NCBI RefSeq assembly: GCF_900129465.1
Contig: NZ_FSRA01000001.1
Coordinates: forward strand, 2,172,482 to 2,236,481
Origin: Chitinophaga niabensis
GTDB taxonomy: Bacteria > Bacteroidota > Bacteroidia > Chitinophagales > Chitinophagaceae
DNA length: 64,000 bases
Reading direction: 5' to 3'
In this document: in pieces, positions 9,976 to 18,899 of the stretch
Position numbering within the stretch: the stretch's first letter is position 1
Layout: every line of letters starts with the position of its first letter
Notes under the pieces: model-generated
What the model was told of the DNA's origin: nothing
Databases searched by the model: none
What the model saw: the letters and a program-made list of their open reading frames with translations, nothing else
Position numbers and translations under genes: made by a program

Positions 9976-10965
9976 ATGTCAAAAATGCATCAAGATCTTA
10001 AGGAACGCCCGCGTTTATATTATCCCTGGCCGGACCTGATCAGTCCCTATGTTGACGAGCTGGAAGAGGAGATAAATTACTGGTTATTACATTCTTACAA
10101 ATGTATCCCTCCGGAGATCAAGCGTAAGTATGAAAAAACCCGCCTGGGCCACATTACCGCACGCTTTTTCCCTATGGCCAGCCGGGAACGGTTAACGCCT
10201 TTAAACATGAACTCACTCTGGGGCATTGCTTTTGATGACTACCATGAACATTGTACCATAGATCAGTTAAGAAGACTGAAACACCGGGTGGAAGACATCC
10301 TGATCGGCGCGCCGCCTTTAAAAGAAGAGAATGATATCTTCTGGCAGCTGGCAGCCATGCGGGATTCCTTTGCGCAATTCATGCCCACCAACTGGCTGGC
10401 CCGGTTCTCTAATAGTATGGGAGAATATATACAGGGCATGGTGGAAGAAGCACCTTTTAAAGAAAGGCTCGTTTCCCCCAGCCTTAGCGAATATATGCAA
10501 ATACGCATGAAAGCAGTAGATGTATATCCGCTTGTTTCATTTGCGGAAGTAGTGATCGGTTACACCTTTCCGCGGGAAGTGATCTATCATCCGCTCATGC
10601 GGCGCCTGGCAGACCTTACCTGCCGCATCGTAGCCTGGTGTAATGATTACTTCTCTATCTGGAAGGAAGAAGATAAAGATATCATGAACATCATCATGGT
10701 AGTACAACATGAATATAATATATCACGGGAAGAAGCTTTTGCGGAAGCCGTAAGGATCCACCAGGCGGATGTGGAGGAATATATCCACCTCTGCGATCAC
10801 ATGCCGCACTTTGGTATTCATAATGAAAAAGTAAAGGAATTCATCCATCACAATAACCTGATGATCCAGGGACATAAATCGTGGTACGAAAAGGATACCC
10901 AACGGTATAAACCTGGTGGGCATCCCGAAGCCGACCAATTCAGAGGGGTTGAAGTAGTTGTGTGA
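9976..10965 (+). CDS. Class I terpene synthase
   Basis: 329 residues, the usual length of bacterial class I terpene cyclases. All diagnostic elements are visible: the aspartate-rich motif DDYHE (87-91), the NSE Mg-binding motif NDYFSIWKE (223-231), a pyrophosphate-sensor Arg at 177, exactly 46 residues before the NSE motif, and a C-terminal RY pair (310-311). The protein should ionise a linear prenyl diphosphate, probably farnesyl or geranylgeranyl diphosphate, and cyclise it in the cytosol. The product cannot be told from sequence. Chitinophaga genomes are known to carry such enzymes. No P450, prenyltransferase or methyltransferase gene flanks it, and it has its own terminator, so it looks monocistronic. 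The start ATG follows 'cacgagtaaact' and gives the expected N-terminal 'P.' strand region. Confidence 0.93.
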   Translation: MSKMHQDLKERPRLYYPWPDLISPYVDELEEEINYWLLHSYKCIPPEIKRKYEKTRLGHITARFFPMASRERLTPLNMNSLWGIAFDDYHEHCTIDQLRRLKHRVEDILIGAPPLKEENDIFWQLAAMRDSFAQFMPTNWLARFSNSMGEYIQGMVEEAPFKERLVSPSLSEYMQIRMKAVDVYPLVSFAEVVIGYTFPREVIYHPLMRRLADLTCRIVAWCNDYFSIWKEEDKDIMNIIMVVQHEYNISREEAFAEAVRIHQADVEEYIHLCDHMPHFGIHNEKVKEFIHHNNLMIQGHKSWYEKDTQRYKPGGHPEADQFRGVEVVV

Positions 10966-10978
10966 TTGTTCGTTTTTT

Positions 10979-11007
10979 AAAGGCCGGTGTTTTTACCGGC
11001 CTTTTTT
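10979..11007 (+). terminator. Rho-independent terminator of the terpene synthase gene
   Basis: Stem AAAGGCCGGT / ACCGGCCTTT around a GTTTTT loop, followed by a T run, 13 bases after the terpene synthase stop codon. Confidence 0.85.
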
Positions 11008-11136
11008 GTGTATTGTAAAAATGGATTACATTAAAAATGTGGGTAAATCCATGCATGCAGTTCATCATTTCTTGTCATTTGACAAACCGTCGGCAGCCTA
11101 TTTTCGGTATTGTTAGTTTACCAAACAATCTTTTTT

Positions 11137-11958
11137 ATGGCAAAACAAACCGGAGTTATTAAAGTAACAGGTGCTATCGGCGATAAAGTCGGGTACATCG
11201 TGGACGGCGAACCCCTCATGCGAAAAAAAGCAGAAAAGGTCAACAGAAGCGAAGCAACCAAAGAAGCCGCTACCGACTTTGGCTACGCCAGTAAAGCAGG
11301 CAAGCTGATCCGCCGCGCAATGCGCCAGGGTGTGAACATCCGCACCGATAACAAACTCACCAACCGCCTGACCACATTCCTGCTGGAGGTCCTTTATGTC
11401 AGCAGCGAACAAAGGGGTAGCAGAGGTTTTACGCGGCAAGCGCTGGCAGGATTAGCTGGTTTCAGGTTCAATATGCAAACAGAGCTGAGCCAGCTGCTGA
11501 ACTTCCAGCCCAAAGTAAAGCAGGACAAAAACAGCCTCCGCATTGCCCTCCCCGCTTTAACGGCGGACGATATCCGCCATTATAAAAACACTTCGCATGT
11601 AGAGTTCAAAGCCATTGCCCTGGGCGTGAACTTTTCCGAAGAGAAATACCAGGAGGCCGTAACAGATACAGTAATGATCGATTTCAGGAAACCTGCGGAG
11701 GCAAAGGAATTAGTACTTCCTTTTAAAGCAGGGAAAGACGAAACGATCGTGGTGTTACAGATAACTGCATACCATGAGTTGAATGGAAAACTCTACAAGG
11801 TAGATAACAAGAAATACTTTGTAGCAGATATCATAGATGTGATACCATCATTACAGGAGGAAGATGATACAACCATCGAACACCACAGCCGGCCCTCGAA
11901 GCAACCGCTCTTCCGGCTGCATGGAGAGCATACCTACCCTGCACCACAAAGGGAATAA
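11137..11958 (+). CDS. Hypothetical protein resembling the DUF6266 family
   Basis: 273 residues from the ATG at 11137 (a TTG at 11110 in the same frame is less likely). The N-terminus reads 'GVIKVTGAIGDKVGYIVDG' and continues with a basic stretch and 'ATDFGYASKAGKLIRRAM'. That pattern (small Gly-rich opening, then an 'n..F..as.....' helix) resembles the DUF6266 proteins common in Bacteroidota, though I cannot confirm it without a profile search. The middle and C-terminal parts look like beta-sandwich strands ('HVEFKAIALGVNF', 'ETIVVLQITAYHELNGKLY'). No signal peptide or membrane segment is present. Function unknown; no operon partner. Confidence 0.7.
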   Translation: MAKQTGVIKVTGAIGDKVGYIVDGEPLMRKKAEKVNRSEATKEAATDFGYASKAGKLIRRAMRQGVNIRTDNKLTNRLTTFLLEVLYVSSEQRGSRGFTRQALAGLAGFRFNMQTELSQLLNFQPKVKQDKNSLRIALPALTADDIRHYKNTSHVEFKAIALGVNFSEEKYQEAVTDTVMIDFRKPAEAKELVLPFKAGKDETIVVLQITAYHELNGKLYKVDNKKYFVADIIDVIPSLQEEDDTTIEHHSRPSKQPLFRLHGEHTYPAPQRE

Positions 11959-12407
11959 ACCAGGGCGGGGCGGGTGACAGGAATTGATGTGAAGTTTTTC
12001 TTCCAACAGGAAAAGTATGCCCGCAAGCTAAATTCAGCACATTTTTTGCAGTAAATTTGTATTATGAAACACTTGCTTACAGCACAATTACACTTTCAAC
12101 CCACCAAAGGAGCTGTTATCTCCCCCGATAACGCCCAAATACTCCCTTAACCTCCTCTACACCTCCCCTCCACCTCCGGTACACACCCTCTCCACATCAA
12201 GTCCACCTTCCATTCGTCTTCCACAGGGCAACCATAGGCCTGACATGGCTTTCACCCTCATAGCATACCCGAAACACAGCAGGAGAAGCCTTCTTCTCTA
12301 AACCATCTTCACAAACAGACTGCCTACAGATATTTTACCCATGCAGCGCTACACCAACCGTAGCGGATCAGAATAATTACTTACTTTAGCCCGCAAATTG
12401 CAGGGAA
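11959..12407. other. Gene-poor stretch with no supported feature
   Basis: No convincing gene. A 28-codon ATG frame (12064-12150) sits 4 bases after a TAAATTTG -7-like box, too close for a normal transcript. From about 12130 to 12330 the plus strand is pyrimidine-rich (many CCT/CTC/ACC runs) without hairpins or long frames. It may be an eroded gene or simple spacer. Confidence 0.4.
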
Positions 12408-12740
12408 TTGCTCAACTACGCTCCGGACATATCTTTCAAAGGCAGGTTTCGTATTATCTTATTGTTAGTACTGAGCCTGTGCTCCTGCATTTCCTACATT
12501 CTCCCTTCCGGTCCCGGGCAGGGCTACTTCCAGGAATCACTGCTTTATGAAAATGAAAACCCCGAGGCCTGCAAACTGAGCCTTGGTATAGAAACTTCCG
12601 TAAAGAACAAACGTACTTTCAGCAAACAGCAGTTTGCAGGTATCTGTAATACCGTTACCCACAGCGATGAATACTTCCACCTGGCATCCTGGATCAGGCC
12701 GGCGTATTATAATTTCCTCCACCGGTTCAGCCTGTTTTAA
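12408..12740 (+). CDS. Possible small lipoprotein, non-ATG start
   Basis: A 110-residue frame that begins at a TTG; no ATG precedes the hydrophobic segment and a stop lies at 12387. The protein has a convincing export signal ('FRIILLLVLSLCSC', with a possible lipobox Cys) followed by a soluble domain rich in polar residues ('TFSKQQFAGICNTVTHSDEY'). No family is recognised. The combination of signal-like N-terminus and well-formed downstream sequence favours a real gene or a recently broken one. The absent ATG keeps confidence low. Confidence 0.38.
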   Translation: MLNYAPDISFKGRFRIILLLVLSLCSCISYILPSGPGQGYFQESLLYENENPEACKLSLGIETSVKNKRTFSKQQFAGICNTVTHSDEYFHLASWIRPAYYNFLHRFSLF

Positions 12741-12829
12741 TCTCTCCTCATTTACCGCACATCAATTGTTTCCTACCAGGAACAAGCCATTGTATTTCTA
12801 TTTTCCGTAAATTATAAATTCAAGTATTC

Positions 12830-13075
12830 ATGAAATGCCCAAATTGCAACGAAACACTGCTCATGACGCAGCGGAACAATGTCGAGATAGATTATTGCCC
12901 GAAATGCCGCGGCATCTGGCTGGATAAAGGTGAACTGGACAAACTGCTGGAACAAGACAATAAACGCAGCAGCGACGAATACCGCCGGTACGACGACGAC
13001 CATGATCATGACCGCCATAAACAACATCCCAGGAAAAAAAAGGGCTTCCTTGGTGACTTTTTTGATTTCGATTAA
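12830..13075 (+). CDS. TFIIB-type zinc-ribbon small protein
   Basis: 81 residues. The N-terminal half is a zf-TFIIB type ribbon: 'MKCPNCNETLL' then 'DYCPKCRGIWLDKGELDKL', that is two CPxC knuckles and the invariant GxWLDxGEL segment. The C-terminal half is low complexity: Asp/Arg/His-rich ('YDDDHDHDRHK') and then Lys-rich, ending in GFLGDFFDFD. The family is widespread; the ribbon binds one zinc, and the biological role is undefined. It precedes the TerC gene by 19 bases and probably shares its transcript, so it may relate to metal or stress handling. Confidence 0.85.
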   Translation: MKCPNCNETLLMTQRNNVEIDYCPKCRGIWLDKGELDKLLEQDNKRSSDEYRRYDDDHDHDRHKQHPRKKKGFLGDFFDFD

Positions 13076-13094
13076 TTCTTAAAAAACTCAGATA

Positions 13095-13871
13095 ATGGAA
13101 TTTATTATTCCCGATTTTGCCGATGCTTCCGTTTGGATCAGCCTGCTCACACTTTGTTTCCTGGAAGTAGTACTGGGCATTGACAATATCATCTTCATAT
13201 CCATCGTGGCAGGGAAACTGCCGGAGCACCAGCAGCGTAAGGCCCGGAACATCGGGTTGGGACTGGCCATGGTATTCAGGGTAGCCCTTTTGCTATGCAT
13301 CAACTGGATCATCGGTCTTAAAGACCCTGTAGTTAATTTCAAATGGCTGAATGGAACCGTGATCCCGCTAAGCTGGAAGGATATCATCCTGCTGGCAGGC
13401 GGCCTTTTCCTGATCGTTAAAAGCACACTGGAGATCCATCATAAACTGCAGACAGATGCAGATGAAGGACATAAAAAGACCCGTACGCCCCATAGCCTGG
13501 CTTCGGTGCTTTTCCAGATAGTGCTGGTAGATGCCGTCTTTTCATTCGATTCGATCCTGACCGCAGTAGGCCTGGTAGATAATGTGCTGGTGATGATCAT
13601 TGCAGTAGTAGTATCCATCCTGATCATGATGCTTTTTGCAGGGCCTGTTACAAAGATCATCAACAAACAACCTACGCTGCAAATGCTGGCGCTTACATTC
13701 CTGATAGTAATAGGCGTGGTATTGATCGCAAGTGGCTTCCACCAGGAGATCAGCAAGAGTATTATTTATTCCTGCCTTGGTTTTTCATTGATTGTGGAGT
13801 TGTTGAATATAAGGCTGAGAGGGAAAAATGCGAAGAATGTAGAATTGAATGTGCCGAGGGATATTGAATAA
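13095..13871 (+). CDS. TerC family integral membrane protein
   Basis: 258 residues with about seven hydrophobic segments. The family signature acidic motif is in the first membrane helix ('LEVVLGIDNIIFISIVAG'), and a second acidic site follows after the central loop ('LVDAVFSFDSILTAVGLV'). TerC proteins are implicated in manganese export and in metallation of exported proteins in other bacteria. A Lys/Glu-rich cytosolic loop (about 115-135) separates the two halves. The close upstream neighbour is the zinc-ribbon gene. Substrate here is inferred from family knowledge only. Confidence 0.88.
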   Translation: MEFIIPDFADASVWISLLTLCFLEVVLGIDNIIFISIVAGKLPEHQQRKARNIGLGLAMVFRVALLLCINWIIGLKDPVVNFKWLNGTVIPLSWKDIILLAGGLFLIVKSTLEIHHKLQTDADEGHKKTRTPHSLASVLFQIVLVDAVFSFDSILTAVGLVDNVLVMIIAVVVSILIMMLFAGPVTKIINKQPTLQMLALTFLIVIGVVLIASGFHQEISKSIIYSCLGFSLIVELLNIRLRGKNAKNVELNVPRDIE

Positions 13872-13880
13872 TTATTTACG

Positions 13881-13906
13881 CAGGGCAGCCCCGAAAGGCT
13901 GCCCTG
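13881..13906. terminator. Hairpin between terC and the convergent toxin operon
   Basis: Perfect 10-base stem CAGGGCAGCC / GGCTGCCCTG with loop CCGAAA. It lies between two convergent 3' ends (terC stop 13871, minus-strand stop 13962). Neither side has a long T run, but an A/T-rich tail exists on both, so it may act in both directions. Confidence 0.6.
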
Positions 13907-13961
13907 GTTATAAAAGTATTTTCCTATTCAGGTGCAAGTCTTGTTGACAGATCTTCTGGTT

Positions 13962-14351
13962 TCAACCAGCATCAAAAATATTACCAGGAGATTGAGTCTG
14001 TATGCTCCCAATCAGTTTATCAAAGTTGCTGGTCATAAAGAAAACATAAGCAGGGGCACGTTTAATTGCCCACTGTTTCACCATCACCGTAACGATACGG
14101 ATCTTAGAAGAATTAAGCAGTTTCAGTTCACCTACAATTCTCTTTAATTCTTCCACCTCCTTTTCTGGTAACATGGAAACCCTTGCGCGTCTTTCGTAAA
14201 TCTCTATTGCCCAGTCAGTTTCAAGAAGAGCGCCTTGATCTATCTCATAGTCTTTATCATCCTGAATCAAAGACATTGCCGCCTTAGCATAAGGGTTACT
14301 TATATGCTGCTGTAGCAATTCCACAAAGAGGTTATTTAATCCTTCTTTCAT
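13962..14351 (-). CDS. Small protein downstream of RHS-ART toxin; candidate immunity protein
   Basis: 129 residues from the ATG at 14351 (an upstream TTG at 14390 would add 13). No signal peptide. The sequence looks mostly helical in the first 85 residues ('NNLFVELLQQHISNPYAKAA', 'EKEVEELKRIVGELKLLNSS') and ends in a short strand-like part ('IRIVTVMVKQWAIKR'). I do not recognise a family. It is the last gene of the operon, 49 bases after the stop of the RHS gene, which is the usual position of an immunity gene for polymorphic toxins. A cytosolic immunity role against the ADP-ribosyltransferase domain is therefore inferred from position only. Confidence 0.65.
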   Translation of the reverse strand: MKEGLNNLFVELLQQHISNPYAKAAMSLIQDDKDYEIDQGALLETDWAIEIYERRARVSMLPEKEVEELKRIVGELKLLNSSKIRIVTVMVKQWAIKRAPAYVFFMTSNFDKLIGSIQTQSPGNIFDAG

Positions 14352-14400
14352 AAAAGTAGTTTTACAAAGTTTCAAACAGGGAAACAGCAATACCCTGGCA

Positions 14401-17400
14401 TTAATCTCCGAAAGTCGACCTGCCCAGAGAGCGAACAGCGGGAACAGGAAGCGCTCCAGTGACAGTTCCCCTTATTAGCATCTCACCTTCTCCAAACCTA
14501 TCAGGAGATATTGTTATTTCTGAGTACTTAAAAAGCTTTATCAATATTATTCCCCCATTTGATTGTCCTCCATTTGTTGCAAAATTGTTTGCAATAGTAG
14601 GAAAAAGAGTCCACGAAGTAAAGACACTTCTATTATTATAATAATTATGCGCCGCTGGGTCTGTATGCCCTTTCCCTCCCCGTGGCCCTCCACGTGGAGT
14701 AGCCCTGCCAAGTAATGCGTTGGCATAATCCGGATGTCCAAAATGCACTCCCCGATACAAAAGAACATAATCATTTGTATGCAGCGTTGTTGTTGTTGAA
14801 CCTTCTCCTCCCTTAGGTTTTCCGAAGTAATGTAAAACCGTAGCTACAGCTGAAACCATCGGAACTGCTAATCCAGTTGCTCCAACTTCGGGATTGAGCT
14901 CAAATTTGGAATTAAAATCCGCCCACGCCCCATTCCAGTAGTCACGATACAAAAAATTTGACAAGCCTCCTGGTGCCAAAAGTCCAGTCTGTTCAGCTCC
15001 TCTGGTAGCAGTATAGGCAGTAACTAGCTCGCTAAATACAACAGCTGGTGCCGCATAAGCATTTCCCTTTTTTGTTTGCTTTTTCTTCTCATCTTCGCCT
15101 CCATTTATATTAAATGTACCACTCTGTAAGGAAGAAATAATTTGATCAAAACCTGCATCTCCACGATCATACTTCCCTTCCCACAAACCCGTTGGATCAT
15201 TTAACAAAACAGGGTTATTAAACCCGAAACGATACCCCGTCCAATCATAAGCTAATTCAGTTGCCGGATCACTATTCAGGAACCTTCCCAATTGGGGATC
15301 GTAGGAACGGACATTAAAATCGTATAATTCCAATCCACTTCCATCAGCAAACTCCCCGCTCTGTAATTCATTCCCATTAAACCCACGTTTATTTTGTAGC
15401 TTTCCTACCGCTTTAGAAGATATCCCACTCATGGTGAGCCCGAACGGATAGTAATGCGTTTCTTCCAACAATGGCCCCGGCTCATGCAACACCACCACAT
15501 TATCAAAATACACATTCTCCAAGGATTCATTATTGGTATAAACATACAAATACCCCGACTTCTGCATAGTCATTTGGCTGGTGGCTAATGTCTGCAGTTC
15601 ATCCGGCACTCCTTGCACCTGCCTGGCACCGCTATTACCGTCTACCAATTTAAACTGATCATCGAACAATACAAAATTCAAATATGCCCGGGGCTTATTT
15701 GTCTGGTTTTGCGAAGGATCCTGTTCTCTTAATCGTTGATAATCTGCCGGCGAAAAATTATTGGAAAGAGGAGATGCCGCATCTACGGAAGTACCTTTAC
15801 CACCTGGTAAGTCATTACCAGCAAAAGCTCCAACCAAAGCGCTCAATATACTGCTTACAGGTGTGGCAGCGGTATGGGTTCCGGTTGATTTATAAAATGC
15901 TTTGGCACCTATTTGTACCTTATCCCCTGCCATCACTCTCAATACAAGTGATGGACCCGTTTTCTGACTACCAGCATCTCCATTCAGTCTGGCTACATAG
16001 TCATTCGGGCTGGTAGTCCCATCACTATACCCAGATGGCTTAGCTGTGCGTGTATTATCTATATTACTGAATAAAGCATTTTCCACTGCTCCCTGTGCAG
16101 GTTCCATGGTTGCTTTATACAGGTGTTGGGACGTTTCCTCTGTCAATACAGTACGTACATTCCCCAGATGATCTTTCAGGAAATAATCATATACGAATGA
16201 TACCGGTTGACCTACGGTAATTTTGGCACGTATTCTACCTTCTTCATGTCTAACATACTGCAATTCGTTATTTTCATATACATAATCGCCAATATAATCT
16301 GTGGTTGTCACCTTTTCAGGACTAACGGTCTGATCTGTAACAATCTTTCTTTGCTTAACGCCCATGGCATCATATATGTACTCAATCTTTCCCTTGCCGG
16401 TAATATCAACCCTTTCCGGAAGGTTCAAATGATTATAATAAATGGAACTGATGTTCTTATTATGATCTATTATCAGATTACCATTCAGATCATAATCATA
16501 GTCCTCTGTATAATCAGGATGCTGATCTTTAAAATCGCCAAGCGCAGATGACGGATCGTTATACGCATCATTAACCTTGTATAGTTTATTCGTATATACA
16601 TTACCCGTTTTTTGCAGTGTATAGAAAAGATCATCTATCTGTGAACTGCCTCCTGCTTTTAATCCCCATTGCTGCATGCGCATGATGTTGCCGTTAGCAT
16701 CGTAAGCACCTGTAGCACCATTCCCCATTTTCACATCAAAATTAACACCAGCGCTTTGATCCCAGTTACTTCCGGCTTGCTGGGTAAAATCTGCTTTTAG
16801 CAACCGGTTAGCAGCATCATATTTAAAATCATATCTTCTGGCTACAGGATCATTAAATCCCTTCCATTTGATACCCGCAATATTGCCGGTAAACTCTTGG
16901 TTAGTAAAACCAGCATCATAACCAAGTTCCTGCCCAAAGTAATGCGCAACGGATCCGCTGACATACTCTCTATTGATCGCAGCCACCCAGCCTCTTATAT
17001 TGTAATCATAGACAAGGTTTTCAAGAGGGTCCCCATTCGGCATTTTGAAAGTTTTCTCCTTAAGCTGGCCCGCTTCATCATATTCAATAGTAACAATATC
17101 CCGTTGAAGGTTGGTATCATCATCGTTCAACCGTTTGGTAATTTTATCGATCCGCCCACCGTCATCATAGCTGTTCATTGTCAATAAGGTAGTTTCCAAA
17201 GTCTGACTACTTCGGGGACTACGATGGCGGTGATAGTTGCTGAGCAGCCTCCCACTAAAATCATAGAGGTTCGTAATGATATCTATCCCGCCAGCAGCAT
17301 TGTCTGACAAGATCTGCTGCACTCTTCCTTTTTTATCGTAGTAAGATGTGGTGGTTAACCATTCATCCATACCAAGTATCCGCACCTTACTTCCTGTCAA

Positions 17401-18891
17401 CTGCCCCACTGGCATCTGGTTAACTGCAACCGCTTCTTTATAAGGATTATTTCCCTCCTGCGGCTTAGTATAATCTGCAGTGTAAGGGTCCTTTTTACCC
17501 GGGTAATCGTAATTATCGTAATAGGTATAAATTAGTACTTCCAGGTCATTCTCATCCAGGGAAGGCAAAGGATTATTAGCATAAATAGTTTCTGTAGTCT
17601 GAATGTCCGTGGAATCGAGTATTGTTTCAAACTCGCTGGTATTACTGTCAAATCCATCTATGAACTCAATGCTCTTACGGGCCTTATAGATAAGCCGGCC
17701 ATCGTGGCTGGCGACAATCAGGTTAGTTGTAGTTGGAATAGTTGTAACGATGGTTTCCGTAGCCGTAGCGGTGGCCAACTCACTTTCCAGTTGGCTGCGA
17801 TTCTGACTCGTAGTATAGAAAGCCTTCATGATAGGGCGGTTTAGCTCATCATATAAAGTTGTGAGCCATTTACCGGGCAAACCTGAAGCAGGCCGCATAT
17901 TGCCATCCTGCATAAATACAAGCCTGTCCCTTACATCATACACCATCTCCACTGGCTGTGTGCCTGGCGCTTGTTTAACGATCACCCGTTTCCTGCCATC
18001 ATATTCATTACGGAAGCAGAGTTCTCTCCGAAAAGTTGAATCCGCTAAGTTCCAGCCATTAGAAACAAGGTGCTCTACTGCTTTGGGTGGTAATACATAA
18101 CGAAGATTACCCAGATCGTCATACACATAATAGGTAGATAACCAACCTGTGTAAGCACCACCAGGAGAAGTAGCTATCTGTACCTTCTTTAAGATCAACC
18201 GGCCTTCTTTATCCTTGTATTCTACTATTTTATGATTGGCTTCATCTATACTGATATTCACGTACAATTCTCCGGTGGGGTAATAACTATCCGAAACAGG
18301 ATAAGCACCGGGAGATGTACTGATTGTCCAGAGGCGAACGGTATCTGCTGTTGTATTAACAAGATATTCCCGAGACACGCCTCTTCCACTTCCAGCCCAG
18401 CTATTACCTGGCGATAAAGTTTTAACTACACGGTTCAGAGGAGATTCTTCAAAATCCATTTTAGTGTATGTATACTGTTCTCCGGCATAGGCATTGATCA
18501 TGTAAGTAGCCTGATCAAAGAAAGGATTGGTATTAAATGAGCCATCCACACTTTGCGAAGGATATGGAAGGAATTTATATCGTTCTCTTCCCTGATCATC
18601 GTAAATAACAGGGCTTACCATGTCTTTACCACCTGGTGTAATCTTCTTCGTTACCGTTTGAATCACCCTGCCGAGACCATCAATATACTGAGTTGTTGCA
18701 TCTACCTCCCTTGTTGTACGGAAAGGAGAAGTAACAATACTGATATCAGAAGACGCCATTCCTGGTGTCCATGCGCGGATGAAATTAGTTTTTAATCCAA
18801 CTGGATATGCAGGTGGTGCATAAACCTGACCAAAGAGTAGTTTGGGCAGGGATAATAATATGCAGATAATTATATGGACTAATTGTTTCAT
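14401..18891 (-). CDS. RHS-repeat polymorphic toxin with C-terminal ADP-ribosyltransferase-like domain
   Basis: 1496 residues from the ATG at 18891, with signal peptide 'MKQLVHIIICILLSLPKLLF'. The N-terminal part resembles the DUF6443 region of Bacteroidota RHS proteins ('YIDGLGRVIQTVTKK'). YD repeats follow ('YDDLGNLRYVLPP', 'YDAANRLLKADF', 'YDLNGNLIIDHN'). The RHS core carries 'YDFNVRSYDPQLGRFLNSDP' and the cleavage-site consensus 'NNPVLLNDPTGL' ending at L1236. Self-cleavage would release 260 residues (bases 15183-14401). That tail holds an R-S-E set typical of mono-ADP-ribosyltransferases: LYRG (R1380), FTSW (S1426) and E-x-E (E1468, E1470). The start lies 8 bases after the stop of the 1398-residue partner. 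Family fold is firm; catalytic activity and targets are inferred. Confidence 0.85.
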   Translation of the reverse strand: MKQLVHIIICILLSLPKLLFGQVYAPPAYPVGLKTNFIRAWTPGMASSDISIVTSPFRTTREVDATTQYIDGLGRVIQTVTKKITPGGKDMVSPVIYDDQGRERYKFLPYPSQSVDGSFNTNPFFDQATYMINAYAGEQYTYTKMDFEESPLNRVVKTLSPGNSWAGSGRGVSREYLVNTTADTVRLWTISTSPGAYPVSDSYYPTGELYVNISIDEANHKIVEYKDKEGRLILKKVQIATSPGGAYTGWLSTYYVYDDLGNLRYVLPPKAVEHLVSNGWNLADSTFRRELCFRNEYDGRKRVIVKQAPGTQPVEMVYDVRDRLVFMQDGNMRPASGLPGKWLTTLYDELNRPIMKAFYTTSQNRSQLESELATATATETIVTTIPTTTNLIVASHDGRLIYKARKSIEFIDGFDSNTSEFETILDSTDIQTTETIYANNPLPSLDENDLEVLIYTYYDNYDYPGKKDPYTADYTKPQEGNNPYKEAVAVNQMPVGQLTGSKVRILGMDEWLTTTSYYDKKGRVQQILSDNAAGGIDIITNLYDFSGRLLSNYHRHRSPRSSQTLETTLLTMNSYDDGGRIDKITKRLNDDDTNLQRDIVTIEYDEAGQLKEKTFKMPNGDPLENLVYDYNIRGWVAAINREYVSGSVAHYFGQELGYDAGFTNQEFTGNIAGIKWKGFNDPVARRYDFKYDAANRLLKADFTQQAGSNWDQSAGVNFDVKMGNGATGAYDANGNIMRMQQWGLKAGGSSQIDDLFYTLQKTGNVYTNKLYKVNDAYNDPSSALGDFKDQHPDYTEDYDYDLNGNLIIDHNKNISSIYYNHLNLPERVDITGKGKIEYIYDAMGVKQRKIVTDQTVSPEKVTTTDYIGDYVYENNELQYVRHEEGRIRAKITVGQPVSFVYDYFLKDHLGNVRTVLTEETSQHLYKATMEPAQGAVENALFSNIDNTRTAKPSGYSDGTTSPNDYVARLNGDAGSQKTGPSLVLRVMAGDKVQIGAKAFYKSTGTHTAATPVSSILSALVGAFAGNDLPGGKGTSVDAASPLSNNFSPADYQRLREQDPSQNQTNKPRAYLNFVLFDDQFKLVDGNSGARQVQGVPDELQTLATSQMTMQKSGYLYVYTNNESLENVYFDNVVVLHEPGPLLEETHYYPFGLTMSGISSKAVGKLQNKRGFNGNELQSGEFADGSGLELYDFNVRSYDPQLGRFLNSDPATELAYDWTGYRFGFNNPVLLNDPTGLWEGKYDRGDAGFDQIISSLQSGTFNINGGEDEKKKQTKKGNAYAAPAVVFSELVTAYTATRGAEQTGLLAPGGLSNFLYRDYWNGAWADFNSKFELNPEVGATGLAVPMVSAVATVLHYFGKPKGGEGSTTTTLHTNDYVLLYRGVHFGHPDYANALLGRATPRGGPRGGKGHTDPAAHNYYNNRSVFTSWTLFPTIANNFATNGGQSNGGIILIKLFKYSEITISPDRFGEGEMLIRGTVTGALPVPAVRSLGRSTFGD

Positions 18892-18899
18892 AGTACAGA

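Noticed and set aside
12064..12150. 28-codon ATG frame after a TAAATTTG box
   Set aside because: The -7-like box is only 4 bases from the ATG, no -33 element is present, and the peptide has no recognisable features.
16207..16551. Plus-strand frames opposite the RHS gene
   Set aside because: Antisense shadows in an AT-rich gene; hydrophobic residues come from codon complementarity.
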